From: CAYVZU01 sp964455935
GTDB lineage: Bacteria > Fibrobacterota > CAYVZU01
Direction of reading: 5' to 3'
Length of the DNA stretch: 27,669 nucleotides
Assembly (NCBI GenBank): GCA_964455935.1
Contig: CAYVZU010000044.1
Coordinates: forward strand, 1 to 27,669
Shown: positions 1-7,996 of the stretch, one piece after another
Position numbering within the stretch: the stretch's first letter is position 1
Layout: each line of letters starts with the position of its first letter
The notes under the pieces: generated by a model
What the model was told of the DNA's origin: nothing
What the model saw: only the letters and a program-made list of their open reading frames with translations
The model's database searches: none
Position numbers and translations under genes: made by a program

Positions 1-3000
1 TCTATACCTTCCGCGGCGGCCGGATCGCCAATACGTTTTCGGGCGACAAATGCGCCTCGGGCACCGGCGAGTTCTTTCGTCAGCAGCTTCTGCGCATGAA
101 CATGACCCTGGAAGAAGCCAATGCGCCGGACCTGACCGGCAAGGTGTGCGGACTCTCGACTCGCTGTTCGGTCTTTATGAAAAGTGACTGCACCCACCGG
201 CTCAACAAAGGCGAAGCCACAAAATCCGATATTGTCCTGAGTCTCGTCTGGGTCATGGCCACCAAGATCACGGAGTTCCTGGCCAAAGCCCGGATTTCCA
301 AAGGAGAGGTCTGGCTTGTGGGCGGGGTATCGCAGAACCGCCATCTGCCGGGATTCCTCTCGCAATTGAACCCGGGAATTCGCTTTGTCACTCCCGAAAA
401 CGCTCTGGTGTTCGAGTCTCTGGGCGCGGCCATGCTGGCCGACAAGCTGGGGATCTCGTTTACGTCCTTCGACGGCCTGTTCAAGCCCAAACGGATTTCG
501 TATGAGACGTATCCGGCTCTGCGCGAGGCCGAATCGCGGGTGCATTTTATGTCGGCCAAGTGGGGAAAGATCGACCCTGCGCGCGAGTATGTCCTGGGCG
601 TGGACGGCGGATCAACCACAACGAAGGTCGTTCTGCTGGATCCGGAAACGCTGGAGATCTGCGGGGCGCACTACGGCCGCACGCACGGAAATCCCGTGGA
701 AGCCCTTCGCCTGTGCGCGGATGAACTGATGCGTCAGGTCCGCGAAGCATCGGGCCAGGACGACGTGAAAATCCGTCTGTGCGCGGTTACCGGATCGAGC
801 CGCGAGTTGCTGGGAGCCTACCTCGATACGCCGGCCGTATATAACGAAATCATTGCGCACGCCACCGGTACATCCTACTTCGATCAGGAGATCGACACCA
901 TTTTCGAGATCGGGGGCCAGGACGCCAAATACGTGTTCCTGCGCAACGGCGTTCCCATTGATTATGCCATGAACGAGGCCTGCAGCGCGGGAACCGGGTC
1001 GTTTTTGGAAGAGTCGGCCCATTCGGATCTTGCCATCAACTCCGCGCCCGAAATCGGGCCCATTGCGCTCGAAGCGCCGTTCTCCTTGAAATTTGGCGAA
1101 CACTGCTCGGCATTCATCAACTCCGATATCCGCAAGGCCATTCAGCAAGGCGCTTCGCGGGAATCCATCGTGGGCGGCCTGGTCCACTCCATTGTTTCCA
1201 ACTACCTAAACCGTGTTGTGGGAAACCGCCGCATTGGCGGCCGCATCGCTTTGCAGGGCGGAGTGGCCAAGAACCGGGCTGTTCCCCTGGCCTTTGCCTC
1301 AATTCTGAAAAAGAATATCGTTGTGCCGCCCGACCCCGAACTGCTGGGCGCCTTTGGCGTGGCACTGATGGCCGTGGAAAAAGAAAAGACGGGCCTTCTT
1401 CAAGCCGGTCAGTTTTCGTTCGAGTCCATCATGAAGACGCCGTTTTGCGTGGAACGCGAGTTCAAGTGCGCTGCCTGCGAAAATGCCTGTCCCATCAAAG
1501 TGCTTCTGGTGGGAGACAAGAAGTGCTTCTTCGGCGGTCGCTGCAACAAGTACACCAATATCCGCAAGAACATCCAATCACAGGAATCGGGCGCGTTGGA
1601 TCTTGTCCGGCTGCGGACCCGCATGCTCTTTGAGGATTTCGCGCCCGCCCGGGACGATCTGGAAAAGGGCGTGGGGCCGCGCGTGGGCATTCCCATGTGT
1701 TTCACCGTGTACAGCCTGTGGCCGCTGATCTCGACCTTCTTCCGCGAACTCAATGTGCCGGTGGTCATGCCTGAAAGCATTCGCAAGGAAGGAATCCGGT
1801 ATTGTGAAAGCGCCTTCTGCTATCCGGGCGAGATTGCGCACGGGTCGTTTGCCGACCTGCTCGATAAGAATTGCGATTTCTATTTTCTGCCGCACATCGA
1901 GAAATTCCCGTCCTGGACGCCCGAGGTTCATGCCTGCTTTTGTCCTGTAACGCAGGGGCTTCCGTATTACCTTCGCACGGCCTTTGGCGTGGCCGACGAG
2001 AAGATCCTTCGTCCCGTTGTCCGCATGGAAAACTCATGGGAAGAAGGGGAGAAAGCCTTTGCATCCGTTGCCGTTCGCCTGGGCCGCACCGCGCAGCAGG
2101 GCGCTGCCGCGTTTGCCAGGGGCCTGGCCCGGCTTCGCGAATTTCAGGATGCCTGCCAACGCAAAGGCGCCGAGGTCCTGTCCCAATTGGAGCGGGAACA
2201 CCGCAACGGGATCGTGCTGTTTGGCCGGCCTTACAATGCCTTTGCCCGGAACGCGAACATGGATATTCCGCGCAAGTTCGAAACGCGCGGCTATACCGTC
2301 ATCCCATTCGACTTTCTGCCTGCTTCGGGTGACAATCTTACCTACAACATGTATTGGTACTATGGCCAACAGAACGTCTCGGTTGCCGCGGATGTCAAGA
2401 AGAGGAACAACCTGTTTCTCTGCTATATTTCGAACTTCTCGTGCGGCCCCGATTCGTTTCTGCTTCACATCACGCATTGGATCATGGGCATCAAGCCCTA
2501 TCTGGTCCTGGAGATCGACAGCCATACGGCCGATGCCGGCCTGGATACGCGCATCGAGGCGTTCCTGGATATCCTGGAGAGCTATCGCAAGACTGAAAGC
2601 CAGCTGGCCGAGGCGCCGTACCGGCGCAAGTGGGATGTCCGTTTTCTGGGCAACCGGACGGTTGTGCGCAATAATTACAGCGGTGAAGAAATCGATTTCC
2701 GCGACAAGCGGGTGCGCCTGATTTGGCCGTCGATGGGGCGCTATGCCACGGAAATCGTTCAGGCGGTCTCCTCCTCAATCGGGGTTCAGTCGATCGCGCT
2801 TCCGGTATCGGACGTTCATACGACCCAGCTCGCGCGCGACGTGGCCAGCGGCAAGGAATGCATCCCCACACTGCTGGTATTGGGAAGCGTGTTGCAGTAC
2901 CTGGCCAAAAATCCCCCGCACCGGGATGACGTATTTGTGGTTATGGTTCCAAAGACCACCGGGCCTTGCCGTACCGGGCAGTACGGCTATTTTTACGAGC

Positions 3001-4010
3001 GGACCTTCCATCATATCGGGCTGGAAGACATCGCGATCATGGACCTTTCCGCGGACAATTCCTACAACGAAATGGGACCGGGTTTTACGCGCCGGGCCTG
3101 GTGGGCCCTGGTGCTGGCCGACTACTTCCGCGATATGGAAGTGGGGCTGCGAGTCCTGGCCAAGAACAAGACGGAGGCTTTGGGACAACTGGAATCGGCC
3201 TGGCAGGACTGTTTGTCGCTGTTTCGCACCAGCCGCCACTCGGACACGAAGGCGCTCTCGGCGATTGCCAAACGGATCGGCTCCATTCCGCTCTCCGGCA
3301 GCCTGGCTGACATTCCCAAGATTCTGGTTGTTGGAGAAATTTACGTTCGCCGCGATAACTTTTCGGCCGATCCGCTCATCGAGCAACTTAGCGAAAAAGG
3401 CATTTACGGAAAAATCGCCGGCATCACCGAATGGATCCACTACACGGACCACGTGAAAGAGACGGAACTGCGCTGGAGTCTCGAAAACATGTCTGCCTGG
3501 AAGCGGCCGTTCAGCCGCGCTGGCCGCGACATGGCCCTGCTGCAGGTGGAACTGTGGTACAAGAGGCGTGTCGAGGAGAAGATCCTGCGGATTTTCGACA
3601 GCACCGGGCTCATTGCGCACGCTCCGCACGACATGAACCGAATCATGGCCAATGCCGGGGAGTTCACGGACCAGCTTTTCGAGACCGAAGCGACCATTTC
3701 AACGTGCGTTGGCGTCGAAGCCATGCGCGAGGGTTTCTCCGGCGTGGTTGGAATCGCGCCTTTTGCCTGTCTGCCGGGCCGGCTGATCAAGGCGCTGCTG
3801 GGTCCGTATATGCGTTCGAAGGACTGGCCGTTTCTGGCCCTTGAAAACGACGGTTTTGTCTATCCGCCGGCAATCGTGAACCGGATCGAAGTCTTCATGC
3901 TTTCGGTTCTGCGCTATGCGGGCAAGGACCGGGACGCGCCCGCTCTGGAGACAGCGCACACGCGGGAGCCGGCGTCGAATACGGAATCGAAACGGGTTAT
4001 GGTGAACTAG
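1..4010 (+). CDS. Acyl-CoA dehydratase activase, giant fused form (BadF/HgdC ATPase x2 + DUF2229/HgdB-like), 5'-partial
   Basis: The reading frame is open from the first in-frame codon (base 3), so the gene begins upstream; the Met at 96 is internal. Numbering from that Met, the window opens inside a first BadF/BcrA/HgdC-type ATPase domain (Cys codon at 51 in a KCASGTGEFF motif, second Cys at 165). A second ATPase domain begins near residue 168 with GVDGGSTTTKVV, followed by GGQDAKY, CSAGTGSFLEESA (Cys296) and GEHCSAF (Cys337). Next comes a Cys cluster at residues 458, 461, 465, 477 and 483, a DUF2229-like segment (CYPGEIAHG), and an HgdB-like C-terminal part with ECIPTLL and TTGPCRTGQYGYF. 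In the family, activases use ATP to drive one electron through a [4Fe-4S] cluster into 2-hydroxyacyl-CoA dehydratases or benzoyl-CoA reductases. The exact substrate of these giant fusions is generally unknown. serA follows after 21 nt. Confidence 0.9.
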   Translation, partial: YTFRGGRIANTFSGDKCASGTGEFFRQQLLRMNMTLEEANAPDLTGKVCGLSTRCSVFMKSDCTHRLNKGEATKSDIVLSLVWVMATKITEFLAKARISKGEVWLVGGVSQNRHLPGFLSQLNPGIRFVTPENALVFESLGAAMLADKLGISFTSFDGLFKPKRISYETYPALREAESRVHFMSAKWGKIDPAREYVLGVDGGSTTTKVVLLDPETLEICGAHYGRTHGNPVEALRLCADELMRQVREASGQDDVKIRLCAVTGSSRELLGAYLDTPAVYNEIIAHATGTSYFDQEIDTIFEIGGQDAKYVFLRNGVPIDYAMNEACSAGTGSFLEESAHSDLAINSAPEIGPIALEAPFSLKFGEHCSAFINSDIRKAIQQGASRESIVGGLVHSIVSNYLNRVVGNRRIGGRIALQGGVAKNRAVPLAFASILKKNIVVPPDPELLGAFGVALMAVEKEKTGLLQAGQFSFESIMKTPFCVEREFKCAACENACPIKVLLVGDKKCFFGGRCNKYTNIRKNIQSQESGALDLVRLRTRMLFEDFAPARDDLEKGVGPRVGIPMCFTVYSLWPLISTFFRELNVPVVMPESIRKEGIRYCESAFCYPGEIAHGSFADLLDKNCDFYFLPHIEKFPSWTPEVHACFCPVTQGLPYYLRTAFGVADEKILRPVVRMENSWEEGEKAFASVAVRLGRTAQQGAAAFARGLARLREFQDACQRKGAEVLSQLEREHRNGIVLFGRPYNAFARNANMDIPRKFETRGYTVIPFDFLPASGDNLTYNMYWYYGQQNVSVAADVKKRNNLFLCYISNFSCGPDSFLLHITHWIMGIKPYLVLEIDSHTADAGLDTRIEAFLDILESYRKTESQLAEAPYRRKWDVRFLGNRTVVRNNYSGEEIDFRDKRVRLIWPSMGRYATEIVQAVSSSIGVQSIALPVSDVHTTQLARDVASGKECIPTLLVLGSVLQYLAKNPPHRDDVFVVMVPKTTGPCRTGQYGYFYERTFHHIGLEDIAIMDLSADNSYNEMGPGFTRRAWWALVLADYFRDMEVGLRVLAKNKTEALGQLESAWQDCLSLFRTSRHSDTKALSAIAKRIGSIPLSGSLADIPKILVVGEIYVRRDNFSADPLIEQLSEKGIYGKIAGITEWIHYTDHVKETELRWSLENMSAWKRPFSRAGRDMALLQVELWYKRRVEEKILRIFDSTGLIAHAPHDMNRIMANAGEFTDQLFETEATISTCVGVEAMREGFSGVVGIAPFACLPGRLIKALLGPYMRSKDWPFLALENDGFVYPPAIVNRIEVFMLSVLRYAGKDRDAPALETAHTREPASNTESKRVMVN

Positions 4011-4031
4011 TCGCCCAAGAAGGAGTACGCG

Positions 4032-5657
4032 ATGACGAAGCATAAAGTTTTGGTGGCGTGCAAACTGGAAGAGCCCGGCCTGAAAAAGCTGAAGGCGCGG
4101 CCGGATCTGGATCTGACCATTATTCCCAAGCCCACGCAGGAGGACCTGGCCGCCCAGGCTGCGCAGACCGAAGCGATCATCATCAAAAGCGCCGGAAAGC
4201 TTACGGCCGAGATTCTGGACAAGGCGCCCAATCTGAAGATCGTTTGCCGGGCAGGGGCGGGCGTGGACAACATCGATGTCAAGAAGGCCACCGAACGCGG
4301 AATCCCCGTGACCAACACCCCGGGTCTCAACAGCAATTCGGTTGCGGAACTGGTTTTCAGCTATGTCCACGCGCTCTATAAGGGCAGTATTCAATACGAT
4401 CGCACGACCAAGGAAGGGCTCTGGGAAAAAGGCAAGTACCAGGTCAATGAACTCCGCGGCAAACGAATTGGGATTGCCGGAATGGGCGCTATTGGGCGCA
4501 AGGTTCGCGACAAGGCCAAAGGGTATGGCATGCTGGTCTCGATCTACGATCCATACATTGCCAAAACCATGGCCGAAGATCTGGACATGACGCTGGCCGC
4601 GAGCGTCAAAGAACTATTTGAAACGTGCGATATCGTGACCCTGCACATGCCCGCCACCGCGGAAACCAAGGGAGTGGTGACCAAGGAGTTGCTGTGCTCG
4701 ATGAAAGAGAACGCAATTTTCATTAACACGGCTCGCGCCGCGCTGCTGGCCCCCAATGCGCTGGAACAGGCTCTGACCGAGAATAAGACACTGCGCGCTG
4801 GAATCGACGTATTTCCAGAGGAGAAAGCAGGCCCGCAGAAGCTGGCCGAATTCGGCCCACGAGTCGTGCTTACGCCCCACATTGGCGGCAACTCACTGGA
4901 GGCGCAACTGGACATTGCCGTCATGGCGGCCGACACAGTGATCTGGGCTCTGACGGAAAACCGTCTGGTTAACCTCGTTAATTTTGTAAAAATTCCCGAA
5001 GACCTGAGCCCAGCCTATCTGGAGCTTTCCGAAGCGCTGGGTCACATCGCGGCCGGCGTGGTACAGGGCAAAGGGCAGCTTGAAGAAATCCGGATTACCT
5101 GTTACGGAAAACTCAATTCATACACCGAGATTTTGGTGAAGCCCGCCATTCAGGGCGTGATGCGCCAGTTCGTGGAAGGCGGAATTACGCTGATCAATGC
5201 GGAAGCCAAAGCCAAAGAACTGGGGACCCGCATCCTGTTGCGCGAGCCTGACAATTCAAAAGGGTATGGCCAGTCAATCACCGTTGACGTGATGGTGCGC
5301 GAGAGCGACAAGGCACTGGAGTCGTCGGTTCGTGGGAAATTGATCGAGGGCGAGCCCGCCGTGGTCCGGGTGGACGATTTCAACGAGCTTGGGATCAAAC
5401 CGGCCGGCCACCAGGCATTCTTTGTTTACGAAGACCGGCCGGGCGTGATCGGCAGCGTGTCCACGCTGCTTGGCAAGCAAGGCATCAACATCGAGAGCAT
5501 CCTGGCGCGGACCGATGCGAAGCAGCAAAAGCAGTTGCTCGTCATCCGCACACGGCAGGTGATCCCCAATGCGGTCCTCTCGGAAATTGCCGTTGCAGTC
5601 GAAACGAACGTCGGCACCGCTATTCAATTGGCCCGGAAATACCAGTTCGGAGCCTAG
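4032..5657 (+). CDS. serA: D-3-phosphoglycerate dehydrogenase-like D-2-hydroxyacid dehydrogenase, long form with ACT domain
   Basis: This 541-residue protein matches the long-form 3-phosphoglycerate dehydrogenase layout. It has a substrate-binding lobe (GVDNIDVKKATERGIPVTNTPG), a Rossmann NAD-binding motif near residues 147-155 (GIAGMGAIG), catalytic Arg235, Glu263/264 and His283 (LTPHIGGNS), then an intervening domain, then an ACT domain (YEDRPGVIGSVSTLLGKQGINI, about residues 460-535). The family oxidises 3-phosphoglycerate to 3-phosphohydroxypyruvate, the first step of serine synthesis, usually with feedback through ACT. The start is ATG at 4032 with AGGAG about 7 nt upstream. One oddity is the loop after catalytic Arg235, which reads ARAALLAPNAL instead of the usual ARGxxVDExAL. 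Its position 21 nt behind the activase gene implies co-transcription. Another 2-hydroxyacid substrate such as 2-oxoglutarate is possible, but serA is the default call. Confidence 0.88.
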   Translation: MTKHKVLVACKLEEPGLKKLKARPDLDLTIIPKPTQEDLAAQAAQTEAIIIKSAGKLTAEILDKAPNLKIVCRAGAGVDNIDVKKATERGIPVTNTPGLNSNSVAELVFSYVHALYKGSIQYDRTTKEGLWEKGKYQVNELRGKRIGIAGMGAIGRKVRDKAKGYGMLVSIYDPYIAKTMAEDLDMTLAASVKELFETCDIVTLHMPATAETKGVVTKELLCSMKENAIFINTARAALLAPNALEQALTENKTLRAGIDVFPEEKAGPQKLAEFGPRVVLTPHIGGNSLEAQLDIAVMAADTVIWALTENRLVNLVNFVKIPEDLSPAYLELSEALGHIAAGVVQGKGQLEEIRITCYGKLNSYTEILVKPAIQGVMRQFVEGGITLINAEAKAKELGTRILLREPDNSKGYGQSITVDVMVRESDKALESSVRGKLIEGEPAVVRVDDFNELGIKPAGHQAFFVYEDRPGVIGSVSTLLGKQGINIESILARTDAKQQKQLLVIRTRQVIPNAVLSEIAVAVETNVGTAIQLARKYQFGA

Positions 5658-5706
5658 CCGATCCGCAGAGAAGATTTGGCCTGTATTGGGTACATGTAAA
5701 AAAGCA

Positions 5707-5732
5707 ACGGGCGAACCCAAGGGTTCGCCCGT
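5707..5732. terminator. Bidirectional intrinsic terminator between serA and the zinc-ribbon gene
   Basis: A perfect 12-bp inverted repeat (5707-5718 with 5721-5732) has only AA between the arms, so the real loop is made from the innermost pairs. Read on the minus strand, the stem is followed 3 nt later by six T, a good intrinsic terminator for the convergent zinc-ribbon gene. On the plus strand the downstream T content is weaker (TTGTGATTTT), but the stem still ends the serA unit. Confidence 0.8.
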
Positions 5733-5758
5733 TTGTGATTTTGGATTTAGGATTGTTT

Positions 5759-6064
5759 TTACGGCCAGAGCAGAATGCGGCCGCAGGTATTGCAGGAGTG
5801 GAACGAGCCGCCGCGGCGGATTTCCTGGGCAATCAGCGGCGGAATCCGCATGCGACAGCCGGGACAGAAGCCATCCTCGATCTTGACCACGGCATTATCG
5901 TATTTCTCACGAACTCTCCGGTAATAGCGCAAAACCCGCGCCTCGATTTCCATTTCGATCCGGGTCTTTGTAACCTCCAGATCCTGGAGCGAAGCAATGC
6001 CCTTGGGTCTTCGGCGTTTGATCAGACAATCCTCAATGCGCTGCAACTCGGCCAATTGCACCAT
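5759..6064 (-). CDS. Short C4-type zinc-ribbon protein (zf-RING_7 / DUF164-like)
   Basis: This 101-residue protein has a charged, probably alpha-helical N-terminal half (about residues 1-60, rich in Arg/Glu/Lys). A C-terminal four-cysteine module follows: CPGC, then about 20 residues with IPPLIAQEIRRGG, then CNTCGRIL. That pattern is the zinc ribbon ending zf-RING_7 proteins, which are usually about 230-250 residues with a long N-terminal coiled coil. Here only the last helix and ribbon are present, so it is either a natural short form or a truncated copy. The start ATG (6062-6064) has GGAGG 7 nt upstream. It lies 46 nt downstream of the HU-like gene and is probably co-transcribed. The family's function is poorly defined; nucleic-acid binding is an inference. 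Confidence 0.75.
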   Translation of the reverse strand: MVQLAELQRIEDCLIKRRRPKGIASLQDLEVTKTRIEMEIEARVLRYYRRVREKYDNAVVKIEDGFCPGCRMRIPPLIAQEIRRGGSFHSCNTCGRILLWP

Positions 6065-6110
6065 CTAGGATCCTCCAGGCGAATTTAGAATATTCAAAAA
6101 GACTCTGTCT

Positions 6111-6449
6111 TCACTGGCGTTGGGCAGGAGAGGCCGGATTTCCCTCTTGAGAGGGTGCCATCAGCGATTGATTCAGTTTCGATTTAAGTTCCTTGCTGGC
6201 CTCGAAAACCGGCTTCATGCTGGCTTTGACGTGGACCGCTTCACCCGTGTGAGGGTTTCTTGCCATGCGGGCTCTTTTTTCTTTCACCTTGAAGCGGCCA
6301 AAACCACGGATTTCTATTTTTCGACCTGATCCAAGAGCCTTCGCGATGGATTCGAAGAATGTCTCGACGACAATTTTGGTATCGACCTGGGTGAGGCCAG
6401 TCCTATTGGCAATCTCCTCGACCAGATCCTTCTTCGTGACATTACCCAT
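6111..6449 (-). CDS. HU/IHF family DNA-binding protein
   Basis: The 112-residue product has the complete HU/IHF fold signature: an N-terminal helical dimerisation part (TKKDLVEEIANRTGLTQVD, KIVVETFFESIAKAL), then the beta-saddle motif IEIRGFGRFKVKEKRARMARNPHTGE, the conserved Pro arm region and a C-terminal helix. A Pro/Gln/Ser-rich tail of about 16 residues follows, slightly longer than typical HU (about 90-100 residues). These proteins bend DNA and compact the nucleoid. The sequence resembles IHF-alpha more than HU-alpha, but I would not assign ihfA. I chose ATG at 6449; an in-frame GTG at 6461 would add four residues, and neither has a strong Shine-Dalgarno sequence. A sigma70-like promoter lies just upstream at 6477-6505. 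Confidence 0.92.
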   Translation of the reverse strand: MGNVTKKDLVEEIANRTGLTQVDTKIVVETFFESIAKALGSGRKIEIRGFGRFKVKEKRARMARNPHTGEAVHVKASMKPVFEASKELKSKLNQSLMAPSQEGNPASPAQRQ

Positions 6450-6476
6450 GTTGTAACCCACTATATTTCGTTGGAT

Positions 6477-6505
6477 AATATAATTTCTCTTAGGTTGGGA
6501 ATCAA
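6477..6505 (-). promoter_or_regulatory. Sigma70-like promoter of the HU/IHF gene, overlapped by an inverted repeat
   Basis: On the minus strand TTGATT (6500-6505), a 17-nt spacer and TATATT (6477-6482) make a near-consensus promoter about 28 nt before the HU-like start. A perfect inverted repeat, GGAATC (6498-6503) and GATTCC (6506-6511) with an AA spacer, covers the -35 element and could be an operator. The promoter geometry is seen directly; regulation is inferred. Confidence 0.5.
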
Positions 6506-6554
6506 GATTCCAGTTTAATCCATGAATATTCTGTGAGTTATGCTACCATCCACG

Positions 6555-6570
6555 CCGGGTCCCAACCCGG
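6555..6570 (-). terminator. Weak hairpin downstream of the TPR gene
   Basis: CCGGGT (6555-6560) and ACCCGG (6565-6570) form a 6-bp stem with a 4-nt loop, 21 nt past the stop codon of the TPR gene. No T-tract follows on the minus strand, so it may stabilise the 3' end or help termination rather than be a classical intrinsic terminator. Confidence 0.3.
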
Positions 6571-6591
6571 AAATCATACAATGCATTGGGC

Positions 6592-7833
6592 CTATGAGGA
6601 GGTACGCACACCACCGATCAGATCCAGTTTGTATTTTGCAATGCGGTTGAGGGGCTCAATTTCGAGGATTTTTCTGTATGTGGCGGCAGCATCTGGAGCA
6701 CGATCCAGCTTTTCATAAGCCGCTCCCAACTGCAGCAATATGCTGACATTTAGGGGATCCGATTCTCGAGCGATCTGGAAATGGTTTGCGGCTTCTTTAT
6801 ATTCGCGATTGCGAAAGCGTATAAGCCCGACTCGAAAATGCGCTTGCATATGAGATGCATTATTTTCGATTGTGCGCTGATAGCAATCCAGGGCCTGCGT
6901 CGAGTCGCCGAAAATGGTGTAATAAACCTCGCCCAGATTATACCAGGTGTTGTAATCATGAGGGTTGATGCGCAAAGCGACTTCATATGCCCGAATTGCC
7001 TCCCGGTTTCGTCCCAGGTAGTAGAACACCATTCCCAACCGGCCGTGTCCTTTGGCGTATAGAGGGGACCGCTCGGTAAGATTTTTCAAAACAAGCAGGG
7101 CCTCGTCATGCTGATTATGGTCCATAAGGTACTTGGCGTAATAGTAGGCCACATCAGGATTTTGGGGTGCCAGCATCATGGAATGGTAGAAGGCTCGAGC
7201 AGCCCCTTCCCGTTCTGGCGAGACACCACTGAGGGCTCTGCCCAAGGCACTGAAGCATTCGCCGCAGTTTGAATCGAGCGCCACCGATTGCTGGATTGCG
7301 GAGATTCCTTCTTCAATCCGGTCCTGGAAGAGAAGCGTAAGCCCGCGTTTCGATTTGATCCGTGCGGTTGGTTGCCCATTCTCCTCAGCTTCCCGGAAAT
7401 ACTGATCTGCCTTTTCAAAGTGGCGGAGGAGGAAGAAAGCGTCTCCAATCTTTTCCGCAAGCTCGGCATTTCCCTGCACAAGAACCGAAGCCCTTTCGAA
7501 GTGAAGAAGAGCCTGTTCCGGATCCCCGGCTTCCAGGACCTGCGTTCCAAGCTTCATGTGGCTTGCAATGTCGAAATCGTTGAGCTCGCTCGGCTTCTTT
7601 TGTTGTGTTCCGGTTTTGGGACCCTGGCCTGCGGAGAACATAGAGTCCATACCGCCCACTTCTTTGGATGAATCTCGCAGATGCAGAAGAAGGTATGCTC
7701 CGCCAACCAGAGCCCACAGCAGGATGGTGTAGCCAATTACCTGCTTGATGAATTTGGTATCAGGAAGAAGGCTGAGAACCTTCTGGACGGGGGACATTGG
7801 AGGCTTGGACTGTTCCAAAGGTGTCTGGCTCAT
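6592..7833 (-). CDS. Membrane-anchored TPR-repeat protein
   Basis: This 413-residue protein has a short cytoplasmic N-terminus, one transmembrane segment around residues 33-52 (VIGYTILLWALVGGAYLLLHL), a polar linker, and then tetratricopeptide repeats to the end. Clear TPR units include GTQVLEAGDPEQALLHFERA, GDAFFLLRHFEKADQYFREA, GMVFYYLGRNREAIRAYEVA, GEVYYTIFGDSTQALDCYQR, RFRNREYKEAANHFQIA and YEKLDRAPDAAATYRKIL. A CGEC motif sits in the middle repeat (NCGECFSALGRALS). Such proteins scaffold envelope protein complexes, and nothing here names the partner. The ATG at 7833 has no well-placed Shine-Dalgarno sequence (AAAGGA is about 17 nt away), so the downstream in-frame Met at residue 13 is an alternative start. 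No promoter is obvious upstream. Confidence 0.85.
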   Translation of the reverse strand: MSQTPLEQSKPPMSPVQKVLSLLPDTKFIKQVIGYTILLWALVGGAYLLLHLRDSSKEVGGMDSMFSAGQGPKTGTQQKKPSELNDFDIASHMKLGTQVLEAGDPEQALLHFERASVLVQGNAELAEKIGDAFFLLRHFEKADQYFREAEENGQPTARIKSKRGLTLLFQDRIEEGISAIQQSVALDSNCGECFSALGRALSGVSPEREGAARAFYHSMMLAPQNPDVAYYYAKYLMDHNQHDEALLVLKNLTERSPLYAKGHGRLGMVFYYLGRNREAIRAYEVALRINPHDYNTWYNLGEVYYTIFGDSTQALDCYQRTIENNASHMQAHFRVGLIRFRNREYKEAANHFQIARESDPLNVSILLQLGAAYEKLDRAPDAAATYRKILEIEPLNRIAKYKLDLIGGVRTSS

Positions 7834-7996
7834 CGTGTTTAATATCGTCCTTTATTGAAATTTTCTTAAATGGTAAATACCCAGGTGTTTTTTAATAGAA
7901 AACCATCGTTTGGGATGTGCTGTCGTATTTTCTCATTGAGACATAAGTAGCTATCTTAAATATTCTAATTCCGACGACTAACCTGCAAAGGAAAGG

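Noticed and set aside
2775..3629. 284-codon minus-strand frame inside the activase gene
   Set aside because: It is a shadow of the real plus-strand frame with no recognisable domain.
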